A stretch of DNA of 33,542 nucleotides, taken from an uncultured Saprospiraceae bacterium. GTDB lineage: Bacteria > Bacteroidota > Bacteroidia > Chitinophagales > Saprospiraceae. The DNA lies in the NCBI GenBank assembly GCA_937928575.1, contig CALFWW010000266.1:1-33542 (forward strand), written 5' to 3'. Position numbers and translations under genes: made by a program. Of this stretch, positions 22,947 through 30,799 are shown one piece after another. How positions within the stretch are numbered: position 1 is the first letter of the stretch; the number at the start of each line of letters is the position of its first letter. The notes under the pieces are model-generated. The model saw nothing but the letters and a program-made list of their open reading frames with translations. It was not told where the DNA came from and ran no database searches.

Positions 22947-24357
22947 ATTGTTATTATTTCTATTAGTCGCACTAGTTTTTACATCTTGTGACCCCACCAA
23001 AAAGATAAAATCTACTTCCAACCCTACGACCAATAGTGAAATTATTAAGAGTAGAACGAAGAAAAATCAATCAACTGGAAAGATAGAAATCGTAACCGAA
23101 GTGACCGGTAAAATGGATACCATTAATTGGAAACGAGACAATTCAATTCCTCCGATTACTTCAAATCCTGAAGACTACACTAAAAAAGAAGAAGTTGCAG
23201 AACCAACTGCTCCTGTCAATGATGGGAAGTTAGGAGAGTCGGTCCAGCTTGGCAAATACAAAATTGCAGTGCTGCTTCCCTTCAACGCACAGAAATATAA
23301 TAATACTAGCTCGATTCCAAAAAGTGCACAATCTGTTTTAGATTTTTATGGAGGAATGAAAATGGCGGTTGATCAACTTCAATATGAGAATGTAAATATC
23401 TCTATTTCTGTTTTGGATACTCAAAAATCAGAAGATGTAACAAAGTCCTTACTAAATAGATCTGAATTGATAAACGCAGATGTAATCATCGGGCCCACTA
23501 AAAAGAAAACGGTTTCTGCGGTACGAAAATTTGCGCTCCAAAATAAAAAGACAATGATATCGCCCGTTTATCCGTCGGGTACTTTGGCGACCAATAATCC
23601 TTTCTTTGTACAAGTGAGTCCTTCGTTAGTGTCTCATTGTCAGGCGATTACGCAGCATGTCAGAAAGACATATGACGCCGGTCAGATCGTATTGATAGCA
23701 AAAGAAGGGACGGAAACGAAGCGTTTTAAGTATTTCCAAAGTGCGAATAAGAATATCCAAGGCGCAACTGAAGGAGGGCGTTTCAAGGAATATCCAATAC
23801 AAAGTGATTTAGCTGATTTTGATGAAATTAATTTTGACGAACTCATTTTACCAGCAGAAACAACCGTATTTATTATCCCATCTTGGTCGGATGAAAAATT
23901 TATCAATAATTTTTTAAGAATGGTCAGTATTGCCAAAGGACAAAATGAAGTAGTAGTCTACGGAATGCCACAATGGATCGATTTCAATAATGTTGATTTC
24001 GATTACTACCGCCGATTGAATGTGCATGTAAGTAGTAGTACCTTTATTGATAAATATTCCGTTGGGGCCAAAGATTTCCGTAGAGATTTTTTCAATAAAT
24101 ATGGAAGCATTCCGTTGGATGATGCTTTCAAAGGATACGATATTTTACTTTATACAGGAAGGATGTTGAAGAAACATGGCAACAAATTCCAACAATACTT
24201 AGACAAAGAAGAAGAGCAATATAATCACACTAAATTTTCATTTGAAACTGTCACCAAAACAAAGCGTGCTCCTGAAGATTACAGCATCAATAAATTTGAA
24301 AACAAATACGTCAACATCTTAAAATTTGAAGACTATCAATTTAAATTAGCCAAGTAG
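22903..24357 (+). CDS. Ligand-binding lipoprotein, type 1 periplasmic-binding fold (amino-acid ABC substrate-binding-like)
   Basis: A 484-residue lipoprotein. The N-terminus from the ATG has a long leader and the lipobox FTSC (Cys29), then a low-complexity linker to about residue 120. The ligand-binding fold (about 122-480) starts with [13 protein letters not shown] and continues with [34 protein letters not shown] and [11 protein letters not shown], as in Peripla_BP_6/LivJ-type receptors. Related Bacteroidota proteins often carry LysM repeats before this fold; none is visible here. The reading frame starts inside guaA: ATG gives a 44-base overlap, a TTG at 22933 gives 14 bases, either allowing translational coupling. 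No ABC permease or ATPase is near, so a sensing or cell-wall role is as likely as uptake. Ligand unknown. Confidence 0.85.
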   Translation: MISAPNHQQLLNGSKLLLFLLVALVFTSCDPTKKIKSTSNPTTNSEIIKSRTKKNQSTGKIEIVTEVTGKMDTINWKRDNSIPPITSNPEDYTKKEEVAEPTAPVNDGKLGESVQLGKYKIAVLLPFNAQKYNNTSSIPKSAQSVLDFYGGMKMAVDQLQYENVNISISVLDTQKSEDVTKSLLNRSELINADVIIGPTKKKTVSAVRKFALQNKKTMISPVYPSGTLATNNPFFVQVSPSLVSHCQAITQHVRKTYDAGQIVLIAKEGTETKRFKYFQSANKNIQGATEGGRFKEYPIQSDLADFDEINFDELILPAETTVFIIPSWSDEKFINNFLRMVSIAKGQNEVVVYGMPQWIDFNNVDFDYYRRLNVHVSSSTFIDKYSVGAKDFRRDFFNKYGSIPLDDAFKGYDILLYTGRMLKKHGNKFQQYLDKEEEQYNHTKFSFETVTKTKRAPEDYSINKFENKYVNILKFEDYQFKLAK

Positions 24358-24362
24358 ATCGA

Positions 24363-24410
24363 ACCCTGAAAGGGTGATGTATCAACGAGCAACGTAATTC
24401 ATTGCGTTGC
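24363..24410. repeat. Possible remnant of a dispersed Bacteroidota intergenic repeat
   Basis: Two hairpins follow each other: ACCCT-GAA-AGGGT (24363-24375) and GCAACG/CGTTGC (24389-24394 with 24405-24410, 10-base loop). The 'ACCCTGAAAGGGTG' core resembles a short element I associate with intergenic repeats in related genomes. It lies between the lipoprotein stop and the TTG start of trmH. Only one copy is in this window. Confidence 0.35.
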
Positions 24411-24428
24411 GGTCATAAAAAACAAAAA

Positions 24429-25070
24429 TTGACACCAAAAAGAACAGAAAAATTTCAAAATGTAATCAAACAAAGCCAAGGCAACATCACCGTCGTCCTG
24501 GAAAATGTCCACGATACTCATAACATTGGTGCGGTTCTCCGTTCTGCAGATTCAATAGGTATTAGAGAAATTTACGTCGTCTATACCGAAGAAAGACACA
24601 GTCGAGATTACTTAAAATTGGGAAAACGGACCTCAGGAGGGACTCGAAAATGGGTAAAAGTCAATTACTACAATGATATAGATGCTTGCTACAAAGCAGT
24701 AAAAAGTAAATACAACCTAGTCCTCGGTACTTACCTGAAAGATGATGGAACTTCGACCTCGATGTTTGATCTGGACTTGACCCAATCCATCGCAATTGTT
24801 TTTGGAAATGAAGCAAAAGGGTTGACCCAAAAGTCAATTGATTATTGTGATGGCAATTTTATCATCCCGCAAGTTGGGATGGTGACTAGTCTCAATATTT
24901 CAGTCGCCTGCGCAGTGACATTATACGAAGCATTTCGACAAAGATTATCCAAGAATTTTTATCAGGAGAATCCGACGTTATCAGCACATGATATAGCTGA
25001 ATTGGAGGAAAAATTCGAAGTCAATAATAAGATCCATATGAGCACGTGGAGAGCCAAACGAATAGAATAA
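24429..25070 (+). CDS. TrmH-type (SpoU) tRNA/rRNA 2'-O-ribose methyltransferase
   Basis: SAM-dependent methyltransferase of the SPOUT superfamily with a trefoil knot; it methylates a ribose 2'-OH in RNA, by resemblance Gm18 of tRNA. I start it at the TTG at 24429, giving 213 residues and the N-terminus MTPKRTEKFQNVIKQSQGNI, which aligns with E. coli TrmH (MNPTRYARI...). A longer TTG start at 24402 would read through a hairpin repeat and is less likely. The three SpoU motifs are present: NIGAVLRSADSIGI (with Arg and Asn), IAIVFGNEAKGLT, and IPQVGMVTSLNISVACAVTLYEAFRQR. The C-terminal tail resembles the RNA-binding tail of TrmH rather than TrmL. It lies 71 bases behind the lipoprotein gene and may be cotranscribed. 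The exact target position is inferred. Confidence 0.92.
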   Translation: MTPKRTEKFQNVIKQSQGNITVVLENVHDTHNIGAVLRSADSIGIREIYVVYTEERHSRDYLKLGKRTSGGTRKWVKVNYYNDIDACYKAVKSKYNLVLGTYLKDDGTSTSMFDLDLTQSIAIVFGNEAKGLTQKSIDYCDGNFIIPQVGMVTSLNISVACAVTLYEAFRQRLSKNFYQENPTLSAHDIAELEEKFEVNNKIHMSTWRAKRIE

Positions 25071-25140
25071 TCAAACCATTTTCCTTTAATTCATTATCTT
25101 GTATTGGCTAAGAATTAGGTTTGCTTGAAGCAGCAATGTC

Positions 25141-25176
25141 TAATACGCTGATAATGTTTCGTTTATAAACGTATTA
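25141..25176. repeat. Nested inverted repeats upstream of smc
   Basis: TAATACG (25141-25147) pairs with CGTATTA (25170-25176), and inside lies the perfect 12-base palindrome CGTTTATAAACG (25160-25171), so two mutually exclusive structures are possible. It lies in the 274-base gap between the RNA methyltransferase and smc. A one-mismatch -7 box (TATTTTCG, 25240-25247) is the best smc promoter candidate in this gap. Confidence 0.4.
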
Positions 25177-25344
25177 TTAAATGTTTAAAAATGTGGAAAA
25201 CGTTTTGCTCAAATAGAAATATTTTTCTAGCCTTTTCCCTATTTTCGCATCCGTTACAGACATACCTACAGGATAAGATTGCATACTTGCTAATGAGAAA
25301 GCCGCTTGCTAACATCCTGACTAACAGACCACTAGAACACTAAA

Positions 25345-28300
25345 ATGAGATTAAAAAGTCTTGAAATAAAGGGATTTAAGAGTTTTGCCAACCAAACTGT
25401 AATCAACTTCAACGAAGATGTAATTGGTGTCGTAGGTCCAAACGGATCTGGAAAATCCAATATCGTCGATGCGATCCGATGGGTTTTGGGAGAGCAGAAA
25501 AGTAAAGAATTACGTTTGGATAAAATGACTAGTGTCATTTTCAATGGTACGAGTAAGCGTAAAAAAAGCGCGCAAGCTTCTGTTTCATTGACTTTCGATA
25601 ATGACAAAGGTCTCTTACCTTCCGAGTATACCGAAGTTAGTATTGGTCGTGTTTTATATCAATCCGGTGATAGTGAATATCGCTTGAATGGGGTAACCTG
25701 TAGATTGAAGGATGTTCGTTCGCTATTTTTAGATACCGGAATCGGTTCCAATTCTTATGCAATTATTGCACTCGGAATGGTGGATGATATTTTGGCGGAT
25801 AAAAATAATGCACGTCGACGCATGTTTGAGCAAGCTGCTGGTATTTCCAAGTACAAGCAAAGAAAACATGAAACACTCAACAAACTAAATGCGACAACAG
25901 AAGATCTGGATCGTATTGAAGATTTGCTTTTTGAAATCGATAACAATTTAAAAGAACTTGAAAAGCAAGCAAGAAGAGCAAAGCGGTTTTATGAGCTCAA
26001 AGAAAAATATAAAGTTTCCAGTATTGAGCTGGCAAAAATTCAATTAGGATCATTCAAAGGAGAACATCAAACGATCACCCAAGATTTATCCAAGCACGAA
26101 GATGAGTATCGCCAAAGCGAAAATGACGTGTTAGAATTGGAGCAGAAATTGGAACAAGTCCGTAAAGATCATTTAGATCAAGAAAAAGCGCTTTCGCAAA
26201 AACAAAAAGTGTTGCAGGAATTGGTGGGTGAATTGCGAACCATGGAAGGTAACAAAAACATGTTTGCTCAAAGGATTGAATTCATCGAGGAAAATAAAGT
26301 AAGATTGACCGATCAAATTGCCAATCTGAAAGTTAGAATTGGTGAATTGTCTGAAGAGTTAACTAATTATAACAATAATTTGACGAGTTCCATCGAAAAA
26401 GAGAATCAGTTGAGTGAGCAAATGGATTTTGCTCAGGCCGAACTCGATGAAATTTCAGTGAACCACAACTCCTTGAAAGAAAAGTTGGATGAGATCATGA
26501 AAGATCAACAGCAACTTGAAAAGGAAGTATATGAATTAGAGAAGCAAAAAGCGGTCAATCAAAGTCAAATCCAAAACTACAGTCTGGTACTTGAAAAAAG
26601 TACGGTAGATATCACATCCAGGGAATCTGCAATAGCTGAAGTAGTTTCCAGACTAGCAACGGTAAACATCGATCACGATAATAAACAAGCGCGTGTAGAT
26701 GAATTGTTGAAAAATGAGACCAATCGTAAAATTCAACTAGAAGAAAAGGAAGGTCAACAAGAAAAACTCCGTGTTCAAATTGCAGAAACCAATCGTAAAT
26801 TGGATGCCAAACAAAATGAGTATAAGTTGACCAAAAGTATGATTGATAATTTGGAAGGATTTCCGGAGTCAATCAAATATTTGAATAATAACAGAGATTG
26901 GAATGCATCTGCCAATTTGTTGTCCGATGTCATTTACTGTAAAGAGGAAAATAGAGTAGCTATTGAAAGTTACTTAGAGCCTTATCTCAACTATTACGTG
27001 GTCGAGAATCATCAAGAAGCAATACGTGCAATTGAATTGTTGGGAAGTAATCAAAAAGGGAAGGCTAACTTCTTCATTTTGGATGCAATCAAAGAACAAA
27101 ATTATTATTCTTCACAAGTATTTGGAACAAAGCGTGCACTAGATGTTGTAGAATCAGATCCAAAATATAGAAAACTAGTCAATCACCTTTTGAGAGGTGT
27201 TTTGGTGACCAATACAGATGATATCAATTCCATTAATTTGAAAGACCACATGGTGTTGTTGTCTCCAAATGGGAAGTTTATCAAAGGTAAATACACCTTA
27301 TCTGGTGGTTCGATTGGATTGTTTGAAGGGAAGAAAATTGGTCGTAAAAAGAACTTGGAAATCTTATCTCAAGAAATCAAAGAATTGCAAGCGACCAATG
27401 AAAGATTAGATAATGAGATGCACCAAGTGACTAAAGAATTAGAGGACCTAAAATCTCAAATTTCGGAACAAGAATTAGAAGCGGAACGTCTTCAATTAGC
27501 CGAACTGGTTGCACTCAAAGTTTCGATGTCTACCAAAATCGACAATTTCAAATCTTTCCTTTATGAATCGACGGAAAAGAAGACAGATGCGGAAGGTCAG
27601 ATCATGCAATTGCAAGAAACCAATAAGACCATTGATACGAGTTTGATTGAGAAAAATAATTTGGCAGAAACGGCAAGAACGAGTATCACCGATACGGATG
27701 AGTCTTTCAAATTAATCGCCTCTAAATTGAGTGATGCCTTGGCCAATCACAATCAAGCAAAAATCAATTTCATCCAACAACAAAGTCAAGTTCAGACTTA
27801 CAAACAAGAGCTTCAATTCAAGGAAAATCGACTGAAAGAATTCACCGATCAAATGACTTCCAATGAGCAAGAATTAAAAGATTCTGATTTAGAATTGGAA
27901 AAAATCAAGGTGGATGTTGAAGCATTAGAGCAAAAGTTGGTAGATCAATATCGCATCAAAGAAGAAGAGCAAAAGTCTCTGACAGAAGACGAGCAAAGAT
28001 ACTTCAAAGAGCGTGAAACAATCGGTGATACAGAAGAAGCATTGAAACAGGCTAACAAAAAAATGTTGGCAAAACAACAATATATTACCGAGTTGAAAGA
28101 CAACTTCAATGAGTTGAAATTAAACTTGAGTTCTATCGGTGAACGTTTGAAAATCGAATTCAACTTGACCTTGGAAGAAGTGATGGATAGCGAACCAGCA
28201 GATGCCAATGTTGACATTCTCGCTTTAAATGAGCAGGTAGAAAAATGGAAAAAGCGACTGGACAATTATGGGGAAATTAACCCAATGGCGATGGAAGCTT

Positions 28301-28911
28301 TTGATGAAATGAAGGAGCGTCATGATACGATTACGGGCCAAAGAGATGACATCTTAGAAGCGAAAGCAGACTTGTTGGAAACGATCAAAGAAATAGAAAC
28401 AACTGCGACCGAGCACTTCCTAAAAGCATTCAATCAGGTCCGTGCAGATTTCAAAGAGGTATTCAAAACACTATTTAGCCAAAATGATGATTGCGACATT
28501 TTCTTAGTTGATGAAACCAATCCTTTAGAATCTCAAATCGATATCACCGCTAAACCAAAAGGTAAGCGACCACAATCGATCAACCAGTTATCGGGTGGTG
28601 AAAAAACATTGACTGCAACTGCATTGTTATTTTCACTCTACTTATTGAAGCCAGCACCATTCTGTATTTTTGATGAGGTCGATGCACCGCTTGATGATGC
28701 GAATATTGATAAGTTCTGTAACATTATCCGTAAATTTTCAGCGCGTTCTCAGTTTATTATTGTCACGCACAATAAGCAGACGATGGCCGCTGTAGATATT
28801 ATATATGGTGTGTACATGGCGGAGCAAGGAGTGTCTAATGTGAGTGCTGTTGACTTTAGGCAGTTGAAGCATAATGCTACGTTGGAGACGTTGGCTGATG
28901 GTGGGCAGTAG
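25345..28911 (+). CDS. smc: Chromosome segregation/condensation ATPase SMC
   Basis: A 1188-residue SMC protein, the core of bacterial condensin with ScpA and ScpB, which compacts and segregates the chromosome. The N-terminal head has Walker A GPNGSGKS (31-38) followed by NIVDAIRWVLGEQ. Two long heptad coiled coils (about 170-510 and 670-1000) flank a hinge, which begins near EGFPESIKYLNNN and ends near KYTLSGGSIGLFEGKK. The C-terminal head has the ABC signature LSGGEKT (1082-1088) and the Walker B/D-loop FDEVDAPLDD (1109-1118). Length is normal. The neighbours are not ScpA/ScpB. It faces the convergent 474-residue protein gene with 46 bases between stops and no clear hairpin. Identification is certain. 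Confidence 0.98.
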   Translation: MRLKSLEIKGFKSFANQTVINFNEDVIGVVGPNGSGKSNIVDAIRWVLGEQKSKELRLDKMTSVIFNGTSKRKKSAQASVSLTFDNDKGLLPSEYTEVSIGRVLYQSGDSEYRLNGVTCRLKDVRSLFLDTGIGSNSYAIIALGMVDDILADKNNARRRMFEQAAGISKYKQRKHETLNKLNATTEDLDRIEDLLFEIDNNLKELEKQARRAKRFYELKEKYKVSSIELAKIQLGSFKGEHQTITQDLSKHEDEYRQSENDVLELEQKLEQVRKDHLDQEKALSQKQKVLQELVGELRTMEGNKNMFAQRIEFIEENKVRLTDQIANLKVRIGELSEELTNYNNNLTSSIEKENQLSEQMDFAQAELDEISVNHNSLKEKLDEIMKDQQQLEKEVYELEKQKAVNQSQIQNYSLVLEKSTVDITSRESAIAEVVSRLATVNIDHDNKQARVDELLKNETNRKIQLEEKEGQQEKLRVQIAETNRKLDAKQNEYKLTKSMIDNLEGFPESIKYLNNNRDWNASANLLSDVIYCKEENRVAIESYLEPYLNYYVVENHQEAIRAIELLGSNQKGKANFFILDAIKEQNYYSSQVFGTKRALDVVESDPKYRKLVNHLLRGVLVTNTDDINSINLKDHMVLLSPNGKFIKGKYTLSGGSIGLFEGKKIGRKKNLEILSQEIKELQATNERLDNEMHQVTKELEDLKSQISEQELEAERLQLAELVALKVSMSTKIDNFKSFLYESTEKKTDAEGQIMQLQETNKTIDTSLIEKNNLAETARTSITDTDESFKLIASKLSDALANHNQAKINFIQQQSQVQTYKQELQFKENRLKEFTDQMTSNEQELKDSDLELEKIKVDVEALEQKLVDQYRIKEEEQKSLTEDEQRYFKERETIGDTEEALKQANKKMLAKQQYITELKDNFNELKLNLSSIGERLKIEFNLTLEEVMDSEPADANVDILALNEQVEKWKKRLDNYGEINPMAMEAFDEMKERHDTITGQRDDILEAKADLLETIKEIETTATEHFLKAFNQVRADFKEVFKTLFSQNDDCDIFLVDETNPLESQIDITAKPKGKRPQSINQLSGGEKTLTATALLFSLYLLKPAPFCIFDEVDAPLDDANIDKFCNIIRKFSARSQFIIVTHNKQTMAAVDIIYGVYMAEQGVSNVSAVDFRQLKHNATLETLADGGQ

Positions 28912-28957
28912 GGGGGAATTTTTAATCTATTTATTGGTAGTTTAGAACGTTTGATAC

Positions 28958-30382
28958 TTATTCTTTTGCAGCAATTTTCTCTGCTAACCAGTTCTTACTG
29001 GCGATACCTCCTTCAGCATTGTTGAATTCATCTCTCAATTTTGCTAATCCTTTTTGATCACCGTCTATTAATTTTGTGAGCTTCTTTGTAAATTTAATTA
29101 AGTCTAAAAATTCTTTCTTTTTTTCCTTGGCAATACTTTTATTTCGGTTTATAAATGCTCTAAAACTATCAAACAAAGAATATAAAGGGTCAAGTTCCTC
29201 CATTTCATAATAAGTAGCTAATAACAGTGTTTTAGAATTCAAGTTATAGAAAACATCTTCATATTCTACTTCTTGTAACAAAGAAATTACATCTTCATAT
29301 TTTTTCTGATAAAAATACAATTGAGCTAAATTGTATCTAACAGTGTTTTCTCTTGAAGATTCGGGTAACTTTGATTGGAATTCAGAAATAAATCTTTCAG
29401 CCCATTCATATTTACCGAGTCTATTAGCCATAACGATTGCGTTTTTAAATGCCCATGTTGGAATCTCTACTGAATATAGAATGTTTCTATCCACCAAGTA
29501 TTGATGTAAATCAAAGTATTCTTGTAAAAACTTTTGTTTCCCCCTATTTATATGCCTTATGCAAACATTCAAAGTATAGAACGATAATTCTTCTGCATCT
29601 TTCACGGGGAATTCATGAATAAACTTTTGTAGTTTATCTTTTAACATATGATAATGTTCTTCATTATCGGATTCAATAAGAGTTAAATACATTTGATAAT
29701 AAATGGCTATTTGGGCTACATCTTCATAATTATATTTCTTAATGTGCTCAATAATTTCATCAATGAAAAGCATTTTATATTGATGGGAAACAACATACTG
29801 TTGATTTAGAATTGCGCAGTAATATTTCAATTTCTCAGCAAGGTAAAAAGCATCTAAATGTTTTGCTATCTCTTCTACATTATATCTTGATTCTCTAGTA
29901 TTAAGATCTTGAGCTAATTCAAAATAGTTTTTTTCAATTTGATATTGATAATAAAAATAATTCGCAGGCTTAAAAAATTGTTGGTTAGACAATCTTCTAG
30001 CTGTTTTCATGGTCCCATTGTACATCTTTTCAAACTTTCGTTCACCAACCGCTTCAATTAAATAGGTAGCTTGATGGAGCGGGTTTGAATCATAAGTTTG
30101 TTGTGCAAGAAAGCCTTCAATGAGTTTTAACAAATCACTTTGTAATTTCCTAAAACGCACATCATCATATACTTTTTTCAATCCTAGTTTTTGCCAAATC
30201 ACAGTTTTATCTAGCTCTTGGCGATCTTTTTTCGAAGGATCTGTCATTTCTAAAAAAATCTCCAATAAGTCGGTAAGAGCTTCACTTTTATTGAAATATG
30301 GCGACTTTACATATTTACGTAAGCGATTTTGCTCATATTTATCAAAGTCTTTAAGAATTGAATATAATTTACTATTGTACAT
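28958..30382 (-). CDS. Uncharacterised all-helical (TPR-like solenoid) protein, 'SPYFN' family
   Basis: A 474-residue protein of unknown function with no signal peptide and no membrane helix. The N-terminus MYNSKLYSILKDFDKYEQNRLRKYVKSPYFNKSEAL carries a conserved-looking core (Lys-Tyr-Val-x-Ser-Pro-Tyr-Phe-Asn) that I recall from Bacteroidota hypothetical proteins. The rest is helix pairs rich in Tyr, Leu, Lys and Glu, some spaced like tetratricopeptide repeats (for example WAERFISEFQSKL, then VRYNLAQLYFYQKKYEDVISLLQEV at about 380-405). No catalytic motif is visible. It is transcribed alone and converges on smc, with a 417-base gap upstream. A scaffold or protein-protein interaction role is the natural guess for such a solenoid, but nothing in the context says for what. 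Confidence 0.85.
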   Translation of the reverse strand: MYNSKLYSILKDFDKYEQNRLRKYVKSPYFNKSEALTDLLEIFLEMTDPSKKDRQELDKTVIWQKLGLKKVYDDVRFRKLQSDLLKLIEGFLAQQTYDSNPLHQATYLIEAVGERKFEKMYNGTMKTARRLSNQQFFKPANYFYYQYQIEKNYFELAQDLNTRESRYNVEEIAKHLDAFYLAEKLKYYCAILNQQYVVSHQYKMLFIDEIIEHIKKYNYEDVAQIAIYYQMYLTLIESDNEEHYHMLKDKLQKFIHEFPVKDAEELSFYTLNVCIRHINRGKQKFLQEYFDLHQYLVDRNILYSVEIPTWAFKNAIVMANRLGKYEWAERFISEFQSKLPESSRENTVRYNLAQLYFYQKKYEDVISLLQEVEYEDVFYNLNSKTLLLATYYEMEELDPLYSLFDSFRAFINRNKSIAKEKKKEFLDLIKFTKKLTKLIDGDQKGLAKLRDEFNNAEGGIASKNWLAEKIAAKE

Positions 30383-30799
30383 TTAATTAATATTTACTAC
30401 CTTGCTATACGAAGTTGTATTTAGATAACCTTATATTTTTTACGCATTGTTTTTGAACTTAAGAAAGTATTCTTGCGTTCATTAATATGTGCTATTGTTT
30501 GTATTGAAATAAAACTTTTAGTATCAAGTTGGATTTTGTTTTTTTCCCATTTCGAATTATAATCAACCAACTACACATTATTTAATTTGATATTATGTTG
30601 AACTTTTTTTCACAAAACTAAGAATTTGGAATAAATATTACGCATTAAGCAATTGTTTTTCAAACAGTTTAGTAAAATTTTATTTTCACTTTTGAGTTAA
30701 TTTTAGTTCACAACCAAGTTTTATTGTCGTTGTAAAACGGAGTCGATATATGCAATTTGTGTATATAATTTGAGTATCTTTAATACCGATAAATCCTGG
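30383..30799. other. 417-base divergent intergenic region
   Basis: Very AT-rich gap between the solenoid gene (minus) and the large T9SS protein (plus); it must contain both promoters. An exact minus-strand -7 box TAGTTTTG lies at 30620-30613 but 230 bases from the solenoid start. For the plus gene, TATCTTTA (30774-30781) is a one-mismatch box about 20 bases before the ATG. A loose inverted repeat AGTTGG/CCAACT (30527-30532, 30567-30572) is present. I see no gene or terminator. Confidence 0.45.

Noticed and set aside
24358-24380. T-arm-like sequence (GGGTTCGATC on the minus strand) suggesting a tRNA
   Set aside because: No acceptor stem, anticodon arm or D-arm can be formed around it; the sequence is explained by the small hairpin.
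24402-24428. Upstream TTG start for the TrmH-like gene
   Set aside because: It would translate part of a hairpin repeat into a Cys/Lys-rich extension; the TTG at 24429 matches the TrmH N-terminus.
27945-28265. 106-codon minus-strand frame inside smc
   Set aside because: Ser/Phe/Leu-rich antisense of coiled-coil coding sequence, a common artefact.
30770-30799. TTG start for the large T9SS protein
   Set aside because: It places ten hydrophilic residues before a complete signal peptide that already begins at the ATG at 30800.
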